A stretch of DNA of 64,000 nucleotides from NCBI GenBank assembly GCA_964410215.1, contig CAYPHA010000003.1, forward strand, positions 62,001 to 126,000, in the 5' to 3' direction. Shown piece after piece: positions 27,646 through 36,218 of the stretch (positions are counted from its first letter, which is position 1; every line of letters begins with the position of its first letter). Below the pieces are notes generated by a model. That model did no database searches and was not told the DNA's origin. It saw nothing but the letters and a program-made list of their open reading frames with translations. This DNA comes from CAYPHA01 sp964410215 (GTDB lineage: Bacteria; Calditrichota; Calditrichia; Calditrichales; CAYPHA01). Both the position numbers and the translations under genes were made by a program.

Positions 27646-28062
27646 TCAGTGTTTAGGATTGTTAATGAGTTCCACGATTTTTTTTTCCGCCATGTTATTT
27701 AATAACAGGTCTTCCTGTTCCAGATAAAATTCATGCACTTTACAATTTCCGCTGAAGGGACAGAAATCGGCTGTTTTAAGGCACTCGTTGATTGTCGAGT
27801 CAAAATTGAGTGCGCGCAGAATATCCAGAATAGAAAGCAGTTCGGGATCGGCTTTCAGGTAGATTCCCCCTTTTTTACCCTGTACGGAACCAATAATATC
27901 ATTCCGACGCAACTGGTGAACAATTTTATTGGCAAACGGACGCGTGATGAACAGGCGTTCTGAAATACGGGACAGGGGAACGACGGTGTTTTTATTCATT
28001 TCGGCAAGGTGAACGACGATGCGGATGGCATAATCGTATTCCCGTTTGATGTAAACATTCAT
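27646..28062 (-). CDS. Rrf2-family transcriptional regulator, likely Fe-S binding
   Basis: A DNA-binding regulator of 138 residues. The N-terminal winged helix is typical (REYDYAIRIVVHLAEM, ISERLFITRPFANKIVHQL, KGGIYL). The C-terminal half has three cysteines in C-x6-C-x5-C (ECLKTADFC then PFSGNC), the arrangement that holds a [2Fe-2S] or [4Fe-4S] cluster in IscR/NsrR relatives. Such proteins sense iron-sulfur status, NO or redox. Its position 34 bases upstream of cydAB suggests it controls cytochrome bd according to redox or NO, which is inference. An inverted repeat just ahead of its start codon is a candidate autoregulatory operator. Confidence 0.88.
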   Translation of the reverse strand: MNVYIKREYDYAIRIVVHLAEMNKNTVVPLSRISERLFITRPFANKIVHQLRRNDIIGSVQGKKGGIYLKADPELLSILDILRALNFDSTINECLKTADFCPFSGNCKVHEFYLEQEDLLLNNMAEKKIVELINNPKH

Positions 28063-28063
28063 A

Positions 28064-28129
28064 TATTACTTTGTAAGTAAAGTATTACCTGAAAGGTTAA
28101 ATATAATAATAATATTTATTTTATTTCAA
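28064..28129 (-). promoter_or_regulatory. Promoter and candidate Rrf2 operator of the rrf2-cyd operon
   Basis: Reading leftward, -35 TTGAAA (28124-28129) and -10 TTATAT (28101-28106) are spaced by 17 bases. Between the -10 and the ATG lies an inverted repeat, TATTACTTT (28064-28072) and AAAGTATTA (28079-28087), with one mismatch and a 6-base spacer. Its right end abuts the start codon and replaces any recognisable ribosome binding site. Binding there would block transcription or initiation, giving autoregulation. Confidence 0.55.
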
Positions 28130-28185
28130 GCAGAAAATACAGATTTGTGAAAAAATTCTGTTTTAAGCGATTGGGTTGGATAAAT

Positions 28186-28218
28186 AAAAAAACCCCGGTT
28201 GGGAAACCGGGGTTTTTT
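28186..28218. terminator. Strong GC-rich terminator downstream of the 28245-30446 gene
   Basis: An 8-bp perfect stem CCCCGGTT with AACCGGGG and a 4-base loop, flanked by seven A on the left and six T on the right. It ends the leftward transcript of the large secreted-protein gene and isolates it from the rrf2-cyd operon. Confidence 0.88.
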
Positions 28219-28244
28219 CGTGCAGCGGGGTACTGCATCTGAGG

Positions 28245-30446
28245 TTATTTGAGGAAAATAAGTGATTTCGTTTTTACAACGTTTTGACTCTTCAACTGGT
28301 AAAAGTATAAACCTGAAGAAACGGTTGTGCCGAATTCATCCTGTCCGTTCCAGGTCAGTGTTTTACTTCCGGCCGGTAGAACGCCATCATAAAGGGTTTT
28401 TACTTTACGCCCGGTGATGTCATAGATAACCAGGCTTACTTTTTCACTGCTGAGCATATCGACGCGAATCTTCGTCGTCGGATTAAACGGATTCGGATAG
28501 GCATCATACAGTTTATTGCTGGTTACAACCGGTGCAAAATCGTTGTCAATGGACGTAATCTCGAAGCTTGTTGTTTCGGTCTGATCATGAGGTTTAATGG
28601 CAATTGATTTTTGCTGATCACCGTATGTACTTGACGTCCAGAGAAGGTCATAGCTGACCTGTCCCTTTGTTGATGTTTCAAACGGTAAAGTGAATTTTCC
28701 ATTTTCATCGACATAATCGACTTCCTGCCAGGCATCATTTTCACTGCGTTTGATATAGACCATATCGCCTTCGAATGCATCTGCTGCAGCGCTTTTAGAC
28801 TGGCCATGATTAATTGTGCCTCTGAGTTCACCCAGCCACATGCGGCGCGGTTCCTTCTTCTGCATCAGGATGTCGGCCTGGAAGTCGGCACCGTCGATTT
28901 CAATCGGATCGGCCGTATTCCAGCTATCTTTTCCATCGTAGAATGTGGGCAGATATTCGAAACCGCCCCAGGCCTGGAGAAAGATCGTACTGTTATCGAC
29001 AAAGATACTGCCGAAATCATAATACCCATTGGAGTCGATTTCCGTTGTAACCTGTCCGATGTTCGTATCGGTCGTGTAGGCAGTCACCTGGCCGTAAGGT
29101 ATGACATTATCTTCATAGTCGATGACGTTACCGAAAATCCGGTAACCGGCCGTGGTATCGATTTCCGCCAGATCAAAGTTTATAGTCAGATCATCATCCG
29201 GATGATAAATGATCGGATCCGCCGTCAGGAATGTCGCTTCGTTTTCATAGAATTCAGCGAAGTAACCTTCTTTAGCCGCAAAACCGAGCAGCGAATCTTC
29301 ATCCAGAATGGTCTTTCCCATGATAGTATACTGACCTTTTTCATCCGTGCGGGTTTCATAAGAGATATGCAGGTTCGATGCATGGTTGTAACTGACGAAT
29401 GTCACCAGGGCACTGTCCAGGGGATTCTGTTCACTGGTAACAGTTCCGCTGATGGTAAAGGTCTTGATTTCCGGTACAGGAAGAACGAAATCTTTACCGG
29501 TTACATCCATATCCGTAACAGGAATTTGCGTGGCATCTTTCGGCAGATAGGCTTTTTCACCATCGCTGTAATATTCGACGTACATGTGCTCATCTTCTTC
29601 CATTTCAAAGAATGCCTGCAGACGCAGCACGTAGGTTCCCGGTGCGACGGTGATGGAATAATTGTCCAGTGTATCCACGTAAGCGGAAGTCGGACGTCCG
29701 GAATTGACCGGAAATGCTGTTACGGAAATCCAGGAATAGTGTTCGGCATTGGTGACCATGCCGGAAATGTGTTTCTTCTCTTTCAGCATAATGCTGACCG
29801 GATCCGTTGTCGGGACTTCAAAAGCCATCCATTCGGCCAGTAAGGTTTCCGATTCCGGTACATAAACGACATATTTTCCGTTGAGCATACCCAGGCTGAA
29901 GTTACCGGCATCATCGGTCATGGTCTTGTAAGAAGCCCAGCGTTTGACGTGGATTTCCGGGTTATAATGCGCCTCGATCTGTGTGAAATCGTCCAGGTCA
30001 ATGGAATCGTCGATCTTGAAAAAATAGATCATGACATCAGCCTGTCCCGTACCATCAAACGTAACGGAACCTTCTACCGTCTGGTCCTGAACACGTTCGG
30101 TCAGGGCAATATCCACTGTTGCCGTATCTCTCCAGGAAACCGTGATTTCCGTTTCAAACGGTTCATAGGAGAAGGAATCGAACGTGGCAACCTTAAACGT
30201 TCCCTGAATCAGGTTGTGCTCAAAAAAACCATTCTCATCAGTTGTTATCGGCAGAAATGGAAAACCGAGTGCGGTATCGACAGCAGAAACCATGACAGTG
30301 AAATCCGGAACGGGATTACCATCGAGTGTAACGGTTCCGTTCACAATCGGAAAATTAGTTCCCCCGAATTGTGCATTTGCAAATCCTGCCATCGAAATAA
30401 CGAGCAGGAGTGTAGCAAATACTTTAAAAGTAGATGAACGCATCAT
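28245..30446 (-). CDS. Large secreted protein with repeated beta-sandwich domains and FlgD/Por-type C-terminal sorting domain
   Basis: 733 residues. A signal peptide (FATLLLVISMAGFANA) is followed by about five or six carboxypeptidase-regulatory-like or Ig-like units, each opening with a G-x-V-T strand (NGTVTLDGNPVPDF, GSVTFDGTG, SGMVTNAEHY, SGTVTSEQNPLD, FGNVIDYEDN). The last 85 residues form the sorting/FlgD Ig-like module: YPNPFNPTTKIRVDM, IYDITGRKVKTLYDG, SSGLYFYQL and a terminal KTKSLIFLK. In FCB-group bacteria this tail directs export through the type IX system or a related route; whether this organism has that system cannot be seen here. It is probably an adhesin or surface scaffold rather than an enzyme, since no catalytic motif is visible. 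TAGGAGG precedes ATG 30446. Confidence 0.75.
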   Translation of the reverse strand: MMRSSTFKVFATLLLVISMAGFANAQFGGTNFPIVNGTVTLDGNPVPDFTVMVSAVDTALGFPFLPITTDENGFFEHNLIQGTFKVATFDSFSYEPFETEITVSWRDTATVDIALTERVQDQTVEGSVTFDGTGQADVMIYFFKIDDSIDLDDFTQIEAHYNPEIHVKRWASYKTMTDDAGNFSLGMLNGKYVVYVPESETLLAEWMAFEVPTTDPVSIMLKEKKHISGMVTNAEHYSWISVTAFPVNSGRPTSAYVDTLDNYSITVAPGTYVLRLQAFFEMEEDEHMYVEYYSDGEKAYLPKDATQIPVTDMDVTGKDFVLPVPEIKTFTISGTVTSEQNPLDSALVTFVSYNHASNLHISYETRTDEKGQYTIMGKTILDEDSLLGFAAKEGYFAEFYENEATFLTADPIIYHPDDDLTINFDLAEIDTTAGYRIFGNVIDYEDNVIPYGQVTAYTTDTNIGQVTTEIDSNGYYDFGSIFVDNSTIFLQAWGGFEYLPTFYDGKDSWNTADPIEIDGADFQADILMQKKEPRRMWLGELRGTINHGQSKSAAADAFEGDMVYIKRSENDAWQEVDYVDENGKFTLPFETSTKGQVSYDLLWTSSTYGDQQKSIAIKPHDQTETTSFEITSIDNDFAPVVTSNKLYDAYPNPFNPTTKIRVDMLSSEKVSLVIYDITGRKVKTLYDGVLPAGSKTLTWNGQDEFGTTVSSGLYFYQLKSQNVVKTKSLIFLK

Positions 30447-30627
30447 ATATGCCTCCTATTTTATGTATGATGAATTTCTGATTCACTAATATACTGTTAC
30501 AATTTGCATGCCAGCTTAAGTAAGCGGGAGAAATGAAGTAGTAAGGTCTTCTAAGTGTTTAATTATTATACGTTTATGTTTTTTAATTTCTCTTTACAAA
30601 ACGATGTCATACTATAAAAAGAACTGA

Positions 30628-30671
30628 AAATTATGCATAATCTGCATTACTATGCAAAAATTGCATAGTAA
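30628..30671. promoter_or_regulatory. Cluster of TGCAT palindromes in the 30447-30675 spacer
   Basis: Two palindromes lie back to back: ATTATGCATAAT (30630-30641, perfect 12-mer) and an 11-bp inverted repeat TTACTATGCAA / TTGCATAGTAA (30647-30657 and 30661-30671, 3-base loop). The second starts 4 bases after the stop of the leftward gene at 30676 and about 200 bases upstream of the secreted-protein gene. It could be a regulator-binding site for that gene or a transcript-end hairpin; no T-run follows it on either strand. The rest of the spacer is AT-rich with nothing else recognisable. Confidence 0.4.
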
Positions 30672-30675
30672 ATGT

Positions 30676-31458
30676 CTAGAAACGTATGGTCAATACCATT
30701 GCCGGGCCGGGTTGTGTGAGGGATGTCCGGAACTGAACAGGTGGCGGTTTCTGATGTACCGAAAATAAATCGTACAGAACGTACAGGGAATAGAGCACAT
30801 AGCCGGTTGTGAGTCCGTTGCGCAGGCGGTACATATCGTTATACCGGTTGTAGAGCCGGCTGTAATCCTGGTCGCCCCGGGCATTCATATAGTCATCACG
30901 ATAGGCTGATGTTTTAACGGAAGCGTAGATGATCCCTGACAGGGACAGTCCCGAGATGGCGGAGAACATAAATCCCTTCTGTCTTTTATCCTGAATCAGG
31001 TGGCCGCTGCCGGGCAGGACCATTGAAAAAAGCGCCGCTCTGGCCGGAAGCGGTTTCTGAGCTCTCAATGTGGTTTGATGTTGTGTCGTATCCGTCTTAA
31101 CGTCCTGCTGTATCTCTGCCAGAAAGCGTTTTTTATATTTGTTAAAGAACTGGATAATTTTGGGGGAGTTAATACGGGGATCGAGATTGTAACCGGCATC
31201 AGTTTTTAAAATGCCGTGGATTATTCCCTTCGCCACTACTGTATCATCGAGGGCATAGGCTGCATTGAGCATCAGTGGATAGATGCGCAGGCTGTCATCC
31301 CGGGAAAGGTAAGCGTCCCCCAGCAGGAAAAATCCCTTTTGAAGGACCTGCTCATACCTGAAGTTCTTCAGGTCTTCCTCAAGTGTTTGAATGTCCTGGG
31401 CCGTCACCTGATGAGAGGATACAAGCAACAAGGCCAGGAAAATAAACCGGTAAATCAT
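30676..31458 (-). CDS. Membrane protein with LPGSGH motif (DUF5683-like)
   Basis: 260 residues of unknown function. A signal peptide (IYRFIFLALLLVSSHQVTA) is followed by a helical periplasmic part to about residue 135 (similar to a small TPR-like segment, including NSPKIIQFFNKYKKRF). Then comes ARAALFSMVLPGSGHLIQ with two hydrophobic helices framing a polar Tyr/Arg/Asp-rich loop (DYSRLYNRYNDMYRL). The LPGSG motif and layout relate it to the LPGWGQ protein at 9860-10612. It starts two bases after the kinase stop and is the last gene of the leftward run, so its role is probably linked to kinase signalling or to the envelope. Confidence 0.6.
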   Translation of the reverse strand: MIYRFIFLALLLVSSHQVTAQDIQTLEEDLKNFRYEQVLQKGFFLLGDAYLSRDDSLRIYPLMLNAAYALDDTVVAKGIIHGILKTDAGYNLDPRINSPKIIQFFNKYKKRFLAEIQQDVKTDTTQHQTTLRAQKPLPARAALFSMVLPGSGHLIQDKRQKGFMFSAISGLSLSGIIYASVKTSAYRDDYMNARGDQDYSRLYNRYNDMYRLRNGLTTGYVLYSLYVLYDLFSVHQKPPPVQFRTSLTQPGPAMVLTIRF

Positions 31459-31460
31459 AC

Positions 31461-33014
31461 TTAATCAATTTCCTTAAGAACGATTCGTTTTGAAACTTCA
31501 CGTTCTCCATTCCAGCGAAGCGTGTCTTTGAACGTTTTAAAATACTTGTTTTTTACGCTGAGAACATGATCCTGTCTGCTGAGTAATAAAGGTTCTTTCA
31601 GCGGTGCTTCACCCAGGAAGCGATCATTGATATAGATCTCGCCGTAAGGATGAATAAACAGGTTCAACCGATAATAGAGAGAATCCAGGTTTATCGCAAA
31701 CATATTTTTGCGATGAGGTTTGATTTCAATGGAATCGGACCAGGCCGGAACGTAGGATGGATTCCGGAGGCTGAGCAGATAGCGTCCCGGTTCGATAGTA
31801 ATGATCGAATCCATTGGTGTGGTATCCAGGTATTCGTAGTCCAGATAAATTTTACACCATGGAAAGGTTTCGATGTGAAACGTGGTAGGAAGGGACGTAT
31901 CCGGTTCCGGTTTTGAGTCCTGAGCATCCACGGTGGTATCCCTGACGATATCAGCCGGATCTCCGGTATTTCCGGTCGTATCCGGCCTGTGAAGACCGGT
32001 ATCCGGATCTGCTGTATCTGTGCGCACGGAATCCGTCCGGACAATATAATTCAGGCTGTCAGTACCCGTCCCTCCGAATCCAAACCAGGTTGTTATATTT
32101 TGCTGAAAGCGTATGACCAGGCTGCCGCCGATAAGAACGACAATCAGTATCGTCATCCATTTTATGGAAGGCCACCTGCTGATTCCGGAATGATTTTCGT
32201 TTGTTTGCTTCACCACATTTTCGATCGGTTTGTACGGATAGAACCGTAGTGCTTCGCCGGCGTTTTGCGGACGGTCCTCCGGATCTTTAAGCAGCATCTT
32301 ATCGATCAGATCACTGAACCAGCCGGGTATCTCTGGTTTGTATGCAGTTAGCGGTTCCGGTGTCCTTGAAAGAATATTTGCGAATATTTCACCATACCGG
32401 GAGGCTTCGAAGGGATTGGTGCCCGTTATCATCTCGTAGAAGATAATTCCAAGAGAAAAAATATCGCTGGCGGGTGTCAGGTCCAGGTTGTTAATCTGTT
32501 CCGGAGACATATACAACGGCGTACCGACCAGGGCGCCTTCGGAAGTGGACCGGGCCATCGATTTTTGAAGTGAAATACCGAAATCGGTTATCTTTATGTT
32601 ATGCCGGCGATCAACAAGAATATTGTCCGGCTTGAGATCCCGGTGCATATAACCTTTTGAATGGATTACGCGAACCGCGTCAAGGATCTTGAAACACAGC
32701 CCGATAGTATCATCGATGGAAAGCCGGCGTTCATCCAGATAGGAACCGAGATTCCAGCCGTCGATAAACTCCATGGCGATAAAAAAGCGGTTTTTCCAGC
32801 GGCCGAAATCATAGACGGAAACGATCTTATCATCCTTGAAATCGGCAACGATCCGCGCTTCCTGCTCGAAACGTTTAATCAGTTGGGTATCACCGCCCTG
32901 GTAAACTTTCAGAAGCGTATCCCTGTCCAGATTTTCGTGCCGGGCACGGTACACACTGACCGGACCGTTCTCCGAGATGATCTCTTCAATGCGGTATCGG
33001 GCTATTTTTTCCAT
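31461..33014 (-). CDS. Membrane-anchored Ser/Thr protein kinase with PEGA domains
   Basis: Hanks-type kinase. The catalytic domain (residues 7-260) has the VAIK-type Lys (TLLKVYQG), helix-C Glu (FEQEARI), HRDLKPDN, DFG (ITDFGIS), and the activation segment ending GTPLYMSPEQ. The glycine-rich loop is degenerate: ISENGPVSVY replaces the usual GxGxxG, with all three Gly positions changed. One transmembrane helix lies at about 285-303 (WMTILIVVLIGGSLVI). Outside it come a Thr/Asp/Pro-rich spacer and two PEGA-type repeats (IETFPWCKIYLDYEYLDTTP and HPYGEIYINDRFLGEAPL), which may bind envelope ligands. It lies 14 bases after a sigma-54 activator gene, suggesting the two form a signalling pair. Confidence 0.85.
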   Translation of the reverse strand: MEKIARYRIEEIISENGPVSVYRARHENLDRDTLLKVYQGGDTQLIKRFEQEARIVADFKDDKIVSVYDFGRWKNRFFIAMEFIDGWNLGSYLDERRLSIDDTIGLCFKILDAVRVIHSKGYMHRDLKPDNILVDRRHNIKITDFGISLQKSMARSTSEGALVGTPLYMSPEQINNLDLTPASDIFSLGIIFYEMITGTNPFEASRYGEIFANILSRTPEPLTAYKPEIPGWFSDLIDKMLLKDPEDRPQNAGEALRFYPYKPIENVVKQTNENHSGISRWPSIKWMTILIVVLIGGSLVIRFQQNITTWFGFGGTGTDSLNYIVRTDSVRTDTADPDTGLHRPDTTGNTGDPADIVRDTTVDAQDSKPEPDTSLPTTFHIETFPWCKIYLDYEYLDTTPMDSIITIEPGRYLLSLRNPSYVPAWSDSIEIKPHRKNMFAINLDSLYYRLNLFIHPYGEIYINDRFLGEAPLKEPLLLSRQDHVLSVKNKYFKTFKDTLRWNGEREVSKRIVLKEID

Positions 33015-33028
33015 AGTGTTCAGATACC

Positions 33029-34498
33029 TTATAGTCCCAGGGCCTTTGCTTTTTCCTGAAGGGAGCGCAGGGAAATGCCCAGGCTTTTTGCCGCCAGAGT
33101 ACGATTGCCGTTAAATTCCTCCAGGCGTTTTTTTATAAGAAGATTCTTATAGTCCTCGAGCGTGCCGGTAAAATCAGAATCGGAATCATCGAATTCAATA
33201 TCGTCTGCTTCGATCAGGTCCCCTGCAGAAAGAATAGAGACCCGCTTGATCATATTTTCAAGTTGCCGCACGTTACCGGGCCAGTGGTAACGAATGAGCT
33301 TGCTCATCGCGGATTTACTGATCTTTTTTGGGGGATCCGGATTTTCCAGCCTGATGAAATACTCCGCGAGCAACGGGATGTCTGATTTACGTTCACGTAA
33401 TGCCGGAATATGAATATTAATCACATTGAGTCGGTAATACAGGTCTTCCCTGAAGCGCCCTTCTTTAACGAGTTCTGTCAGATTCTGATTGGTGGCCGCT
33501 ATAATACGTACATCCACTTTTCGGACGATATTTTCACCGAGTCGTTTAATCTCCTTGTTCTGAAGTACCCTGAGAAGTTTTGTCTGCAATTCCGGGGAGA
33601 GGTCGCCGATTTCATCCATAAACAGGGTACCGTGACTAACGGCTTCAAAAAGTCCGGTTTTATCGTTGTTGGCACCGGTAAATGCCCCTTTTTTATATCC
33701 AAACAATTCACTCTCAAGGATCGAAGCCGGTATATTACCGATATACTGGGCAATATACGGGGCCTCTTTTCGGCGGCTGAGATCGTGAATGGCCCGGGCT
33801 ACCAGGTCCTTACCGGTGCCGTTGTCACCGGTTATAAGGATACTCGCATCCGAGGGAGCCACTTTTTTAATAAGGAGAAACAGCTTTTGCATTTTCGGAT
33901 CGTTCCCGATCATGGAAGGGATTTCCGGAGCCGAATCGAGTTGACTTCTTAAAACGATATTCTCGTGCTCTATTTGCTGTTTCGAGATGATTTGTTCCAG
34001 TGTAAGAGACGCGATCGGTGCAAAGAAGGACAGGAATTGCCGGGAGGCTTCATTAAACTGTTTACGGTTTCGGCGGCTGTCCAGGTATAAAATACCATAA
34101 AGTGTATTGTTTATGATCAGGGGAAAGGCCAGGATGGCCAGGATGCGATTGATAATGACACTGCGGCGGCCGGCATAATCCTCGTCCGTCTGGGTGTCGA
34201 ACGAAAGAACCGCCTCTTTCGTTTCGAGAACTTTGCGGAATACGGTTTGCGAAAAATTGACGTTATCCTCTTTAAAAGAAGGATCGGTTTTAACGGTTCG
34301 CGGTTCAAATGTATCCCTATCCTCATCATAGGCAATAAAGGCCCCTATTTCAGCCCCGGTTTCCTGCATGAGCTGACTCAGGATCGTGTGCAGGATTTCT
34401 TCTTCATCGCTGATGTTTGCCATTGCCCGTGTCAGACGGGAAATGATTTCAATATGTTCCTGCCGCAGTTTGTCGAATGTCAGGTCCATTTTCTGCAT
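33029..34498 (-). CDS. GAF-containing sigma-54-dependent transcriptional activator
   Basis: A bacterial enhancer-binding protein. The N-terminal sensor (about residues 25-190) is a GAF domain (DEEEILHTILSQLMQETGAE), and there is no receiver domain. The AAA+ core has Walker A GDNGTGKD, the sigma-54 contact loop GAFTGA intact, Walker B LFMDEIGDL and an Arg finger region FREDLYYRLNV. The C-terminal Fis-type helix-turn-helix is NRTLAAKSLGISLRSLQEK. It should activate -24/-12 promoters when the GAF ligand or another signal, perhaps the adjacent kinase, is present. The start shares one base with the preceding lipoprotein stop (TAATG), so translation is coupled to it. Targets are unknown; the peptide cluster just upstream is an attractive but unproven one. 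Confidence 0.9.
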   Translation of the reverse strand: MQKMDLTFDKLRQEHIEIISRLTRAMANISDEEEILHTILSQLMQETGAEIGAFIAYDEDRDTFEPRTVKTDPSFKEDNVNFSQTVFRKVLETKEAVLSFDTQTDEDYAGRRSVIINRILAILAFPLIINNTLYGILYLDSRRNRKQFNEASRQFLSFFAPIASLTLEQIISKQQIEHENIVLRSQLDSAPEIPSMIGNDPKMQKLFLLIKKVAPSDASILITGDNGTGKDLVARAIHDLSRRKEAPYIAQYIGNIPASILESELFGYKKGAFTGANNDKTGLFEAVSHGTLFMDEIGDLSPELQTKLLRVLQNKEIKRLGENIVRKVDVRIIAATNQNLTELVKEGRFREDLYYRLNVINIHIPALRERKSDIPLLAEYFIRLENPDPPKKISKSAMSKLIRYHWPGNVRQLENMIKRVSILSAGDLIEADDIEFDDSDSDFTGTLEDYKNLLIKKRLEEFNGNRTLAAKSLGISLRSLQEKAKALGL

Positions 34499-35481
34499 TA
34501 TTCCCGGGTATAATTAAAAGGGATAATATTCGATTCACAGGTATTGCCATGCGCATCGATGATCTGAAGATACCAGAAATTAACGCCTTCCTGCAGGCCG
34601 GCCGGCGGATTTTTAAGTGTATAGCGGTTCTGCCCGGCAGGAATACCTGTATAAGTCCAGTTCAGATTTCCAATACCGTTCTGGAGTATAATCCGGTACT
34701 CATGGAAGTAGGGGAAAGAGAGAGGCTCCCATGAAAAAACGATACTGTCCGATTCGGTGACCGATGGTTTCGGCCGCAGTGTGGTAACGGTCTCCTGAAT
34801 GGTCCGGATAATACGGTAGGGTCCAAAGCGTGCACTATCCTGGTTGAAATTGACAACCGAAACATAAAAATACATTTCATTCAGATTCTCGGGCGCTAAG
34901 CCTGTTGAGATGTCCTCAATGTATAAAACATTTTTAGCCGGGTCCGGATCGATCATAAGCCGGTTACCGATCAGAACCAGTGGTTTCTGGAAATTCAGGT
35001 CTGGAAGCGTTAACCGGGTATCAATGATATCACTCTGGCCGTCAATATCTTCCAGGATGGCATCAATCGCCAGGTGGGTTTTGTCATTGTTCCAGTTTTC
35101 GAATACTGAATAGAAGTGTATATCACTTATTTCCGGCCTGGCATTCAGGAGAAGCTGGTATTCGTGACTGGCGCTGGTCTCTACGGTAACGGAATCAGCA
35201 AAAAAACCCCCGGCAGATACATGTATATTAATTGAATCAACCGGTTCATGCTGAAATTCGACCATCCCCGATGCATCCGTGTAAGCGAAGGTGTTGAGAT
35301 TCAATACATGAACAAGCGCATCCCGCACCGGAGAATTAGGTACCGGTAAACGACGGACATAGATGCGTGTGGTCGATGTATTAAGATAATTACCGGCATC
35401 CGGGTCAAAAGGATTATCGCGCGGCGCATCGCATCCTGAAAACAGAATAAGCAATGAGAACATGTACAAATATGCTTTCAT
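34498..35481 (-). CDS. Lipoprotein with Ig/fibronectin-like domains, unknown function
   Basis: 327 residues from ATG 35481, which overlaps the PPTase stop as ATGA. The lipobox ILFSGC gives a lipid-anchored Cys at about residue 17, followed by DAPRDNPFDP, a start common in FCB-group lipoproteins. The rest is beta-rich: a carboxypeptidase-regulatory-like strand set (VRDALVHVLNLNTFAYTDASGMV) and, at the C-terminus, a fibronectin-like unit (DSIVFSWEPLSFPYFHEYRI). No enzyme motif is visible. Coupling to the PPTase on one side and to the sigma-54 activator on the other puts it at the junction of the peptide cluster and the signalling genes, possibly as an envelope sensor component. Confidence 0.7.
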   Translation of the reverse strand: MKAYLYMFSLLILFSGCDAPRDNPFDPDAGNYLNTSTTRIYVRRLPVPNSPVRDALVHVLNLNTFAYTDASGMVEFQHEPVDSINIHVSAGGFFADSVTVETSASHEYQLLLNARPEISDIHFYSVFENWNNDKTHLAIDAILEDIDGQSDIIDTRLTLPDLNFQKPLVLIGNRLMIDPDPAKNVLYIEDISTGLAPENLNEMYFYVSVVNFNQDSARFGPYRIIRTIQETVTTLRPKPSVTESDSIVFSWEPLSFPYFHEYRIILQNGIGNLNWTYTGIPAGQNRYTLKNPPAGLQEGVNFWYLQIIDAHGNTCESNIIPFNYTRE

Positions 35482-36218
35482 ATGCGATAATCCCAGCATT
35501 TTAGTGAATGTATCGGGCTTTTAACGGCAACGGCGGCTGCGTAGCCTGCGGCAGCATCAATGGCCGAGAAGCTCCACTGCTCAATTGCGCCGCTGTCATT
35601 CGCATCCCTGACCAGCCGCACCGGCGCGCCGGGTTTCAGGGTTATAGAAAAGGATCCCAGCGGAATGGCTAATCCCTTTCCTTTGCCCTTAATATACGCT
35701 TCTTTTCGAGTCCAGCAATTAAAAAAACCCTGAAGCTGGTCTTCTGTGGGGAGTCCCCTCAGTTCGCTGATTTCATGTTCCGAGAAAAAGCGATTGGCAA
35801 TTTTAAACGTCGCATCGCGTAACTGCATATATTCGATGTCCACACCGACCTGATGATGGTTACTTATGGCGATAAGACCCATGTCTTTTGAATGCGATAG
35901 ATTGAAATAAGGTCCTTTTTCTGAATCTCTTAAAAACGGTTTTCCGTAATCATTGTATACGAACGGAATTAAATGCGGTTCAGTGCCGGTATAGCGACTC
36001 AGAATCTGTCGCAAACGCCCGCGCGCAACGGTAAAATGATGACGGTCCTTTTCAAAATGAAAACGGTTTGCCCGCCTGGTCTCCTCCTCGTTTAATAATT
36101 GTGCCAATTGCACTCGAACAGCATCAGCGGAATTCAGTTCAATGCGCCATATATGCACAGCCTCATCGTGACTGATATCCGATGCCGGTGCCGGATGCCA
36201 CACATTATCCATTCTCAT
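35478..36218 (-). CDS. Sfp-type 4'-phosphopantetheinyl transferase
   Basis: Converts the apo carrier (T) domains of the synthetases to the holo form using coenzyme A. Of 246 residues, the signatures are GKPFL and NLSHSKD in the N-half, VGVDIEY (Mg-binding Asp/Glu), and FNCWTRKEAYIKGKGKGL (the WxxKEAxxK motif). The two-domain length is typical of Sfp rather than AcpS. It overlaps the thioesterase gene by 14 bases and clearly belongs to the NRPS operon, though it may also serve other carrier proteins. Confidence 0.93.
   Translation of the reverse strand: MRMDNVWHPAPASDISHDEAVHIWRIELNSADAVRVQLAQLLNEEETRRANRFHFEKDRHHFTVARGRLRQILSRYTGTEPHLIPFVYNDYGKPFLRDSEKGPYFNLSHSKDMGLIAISNHHQVGVDIEYMQLRDATFKIANRFFSEHEISELRGLPTEDQLQGFFNCWTRKEAYIKGKGKGLAIPLGSFSITLKPGAPVRLVRDANDSGAIEQWSFSAIDAAAGYAAAVAVKSPIHSLKCWDYRI

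Noticed and set aside
28806..29843. A 345-codon open frame on the + strand opposite the large secreted-protein gene
   Set aside because: It is the shadow of a real gene with signal peptide, repeats and sorting domain; its translation has no recognisable fold and no ribosome binding site.
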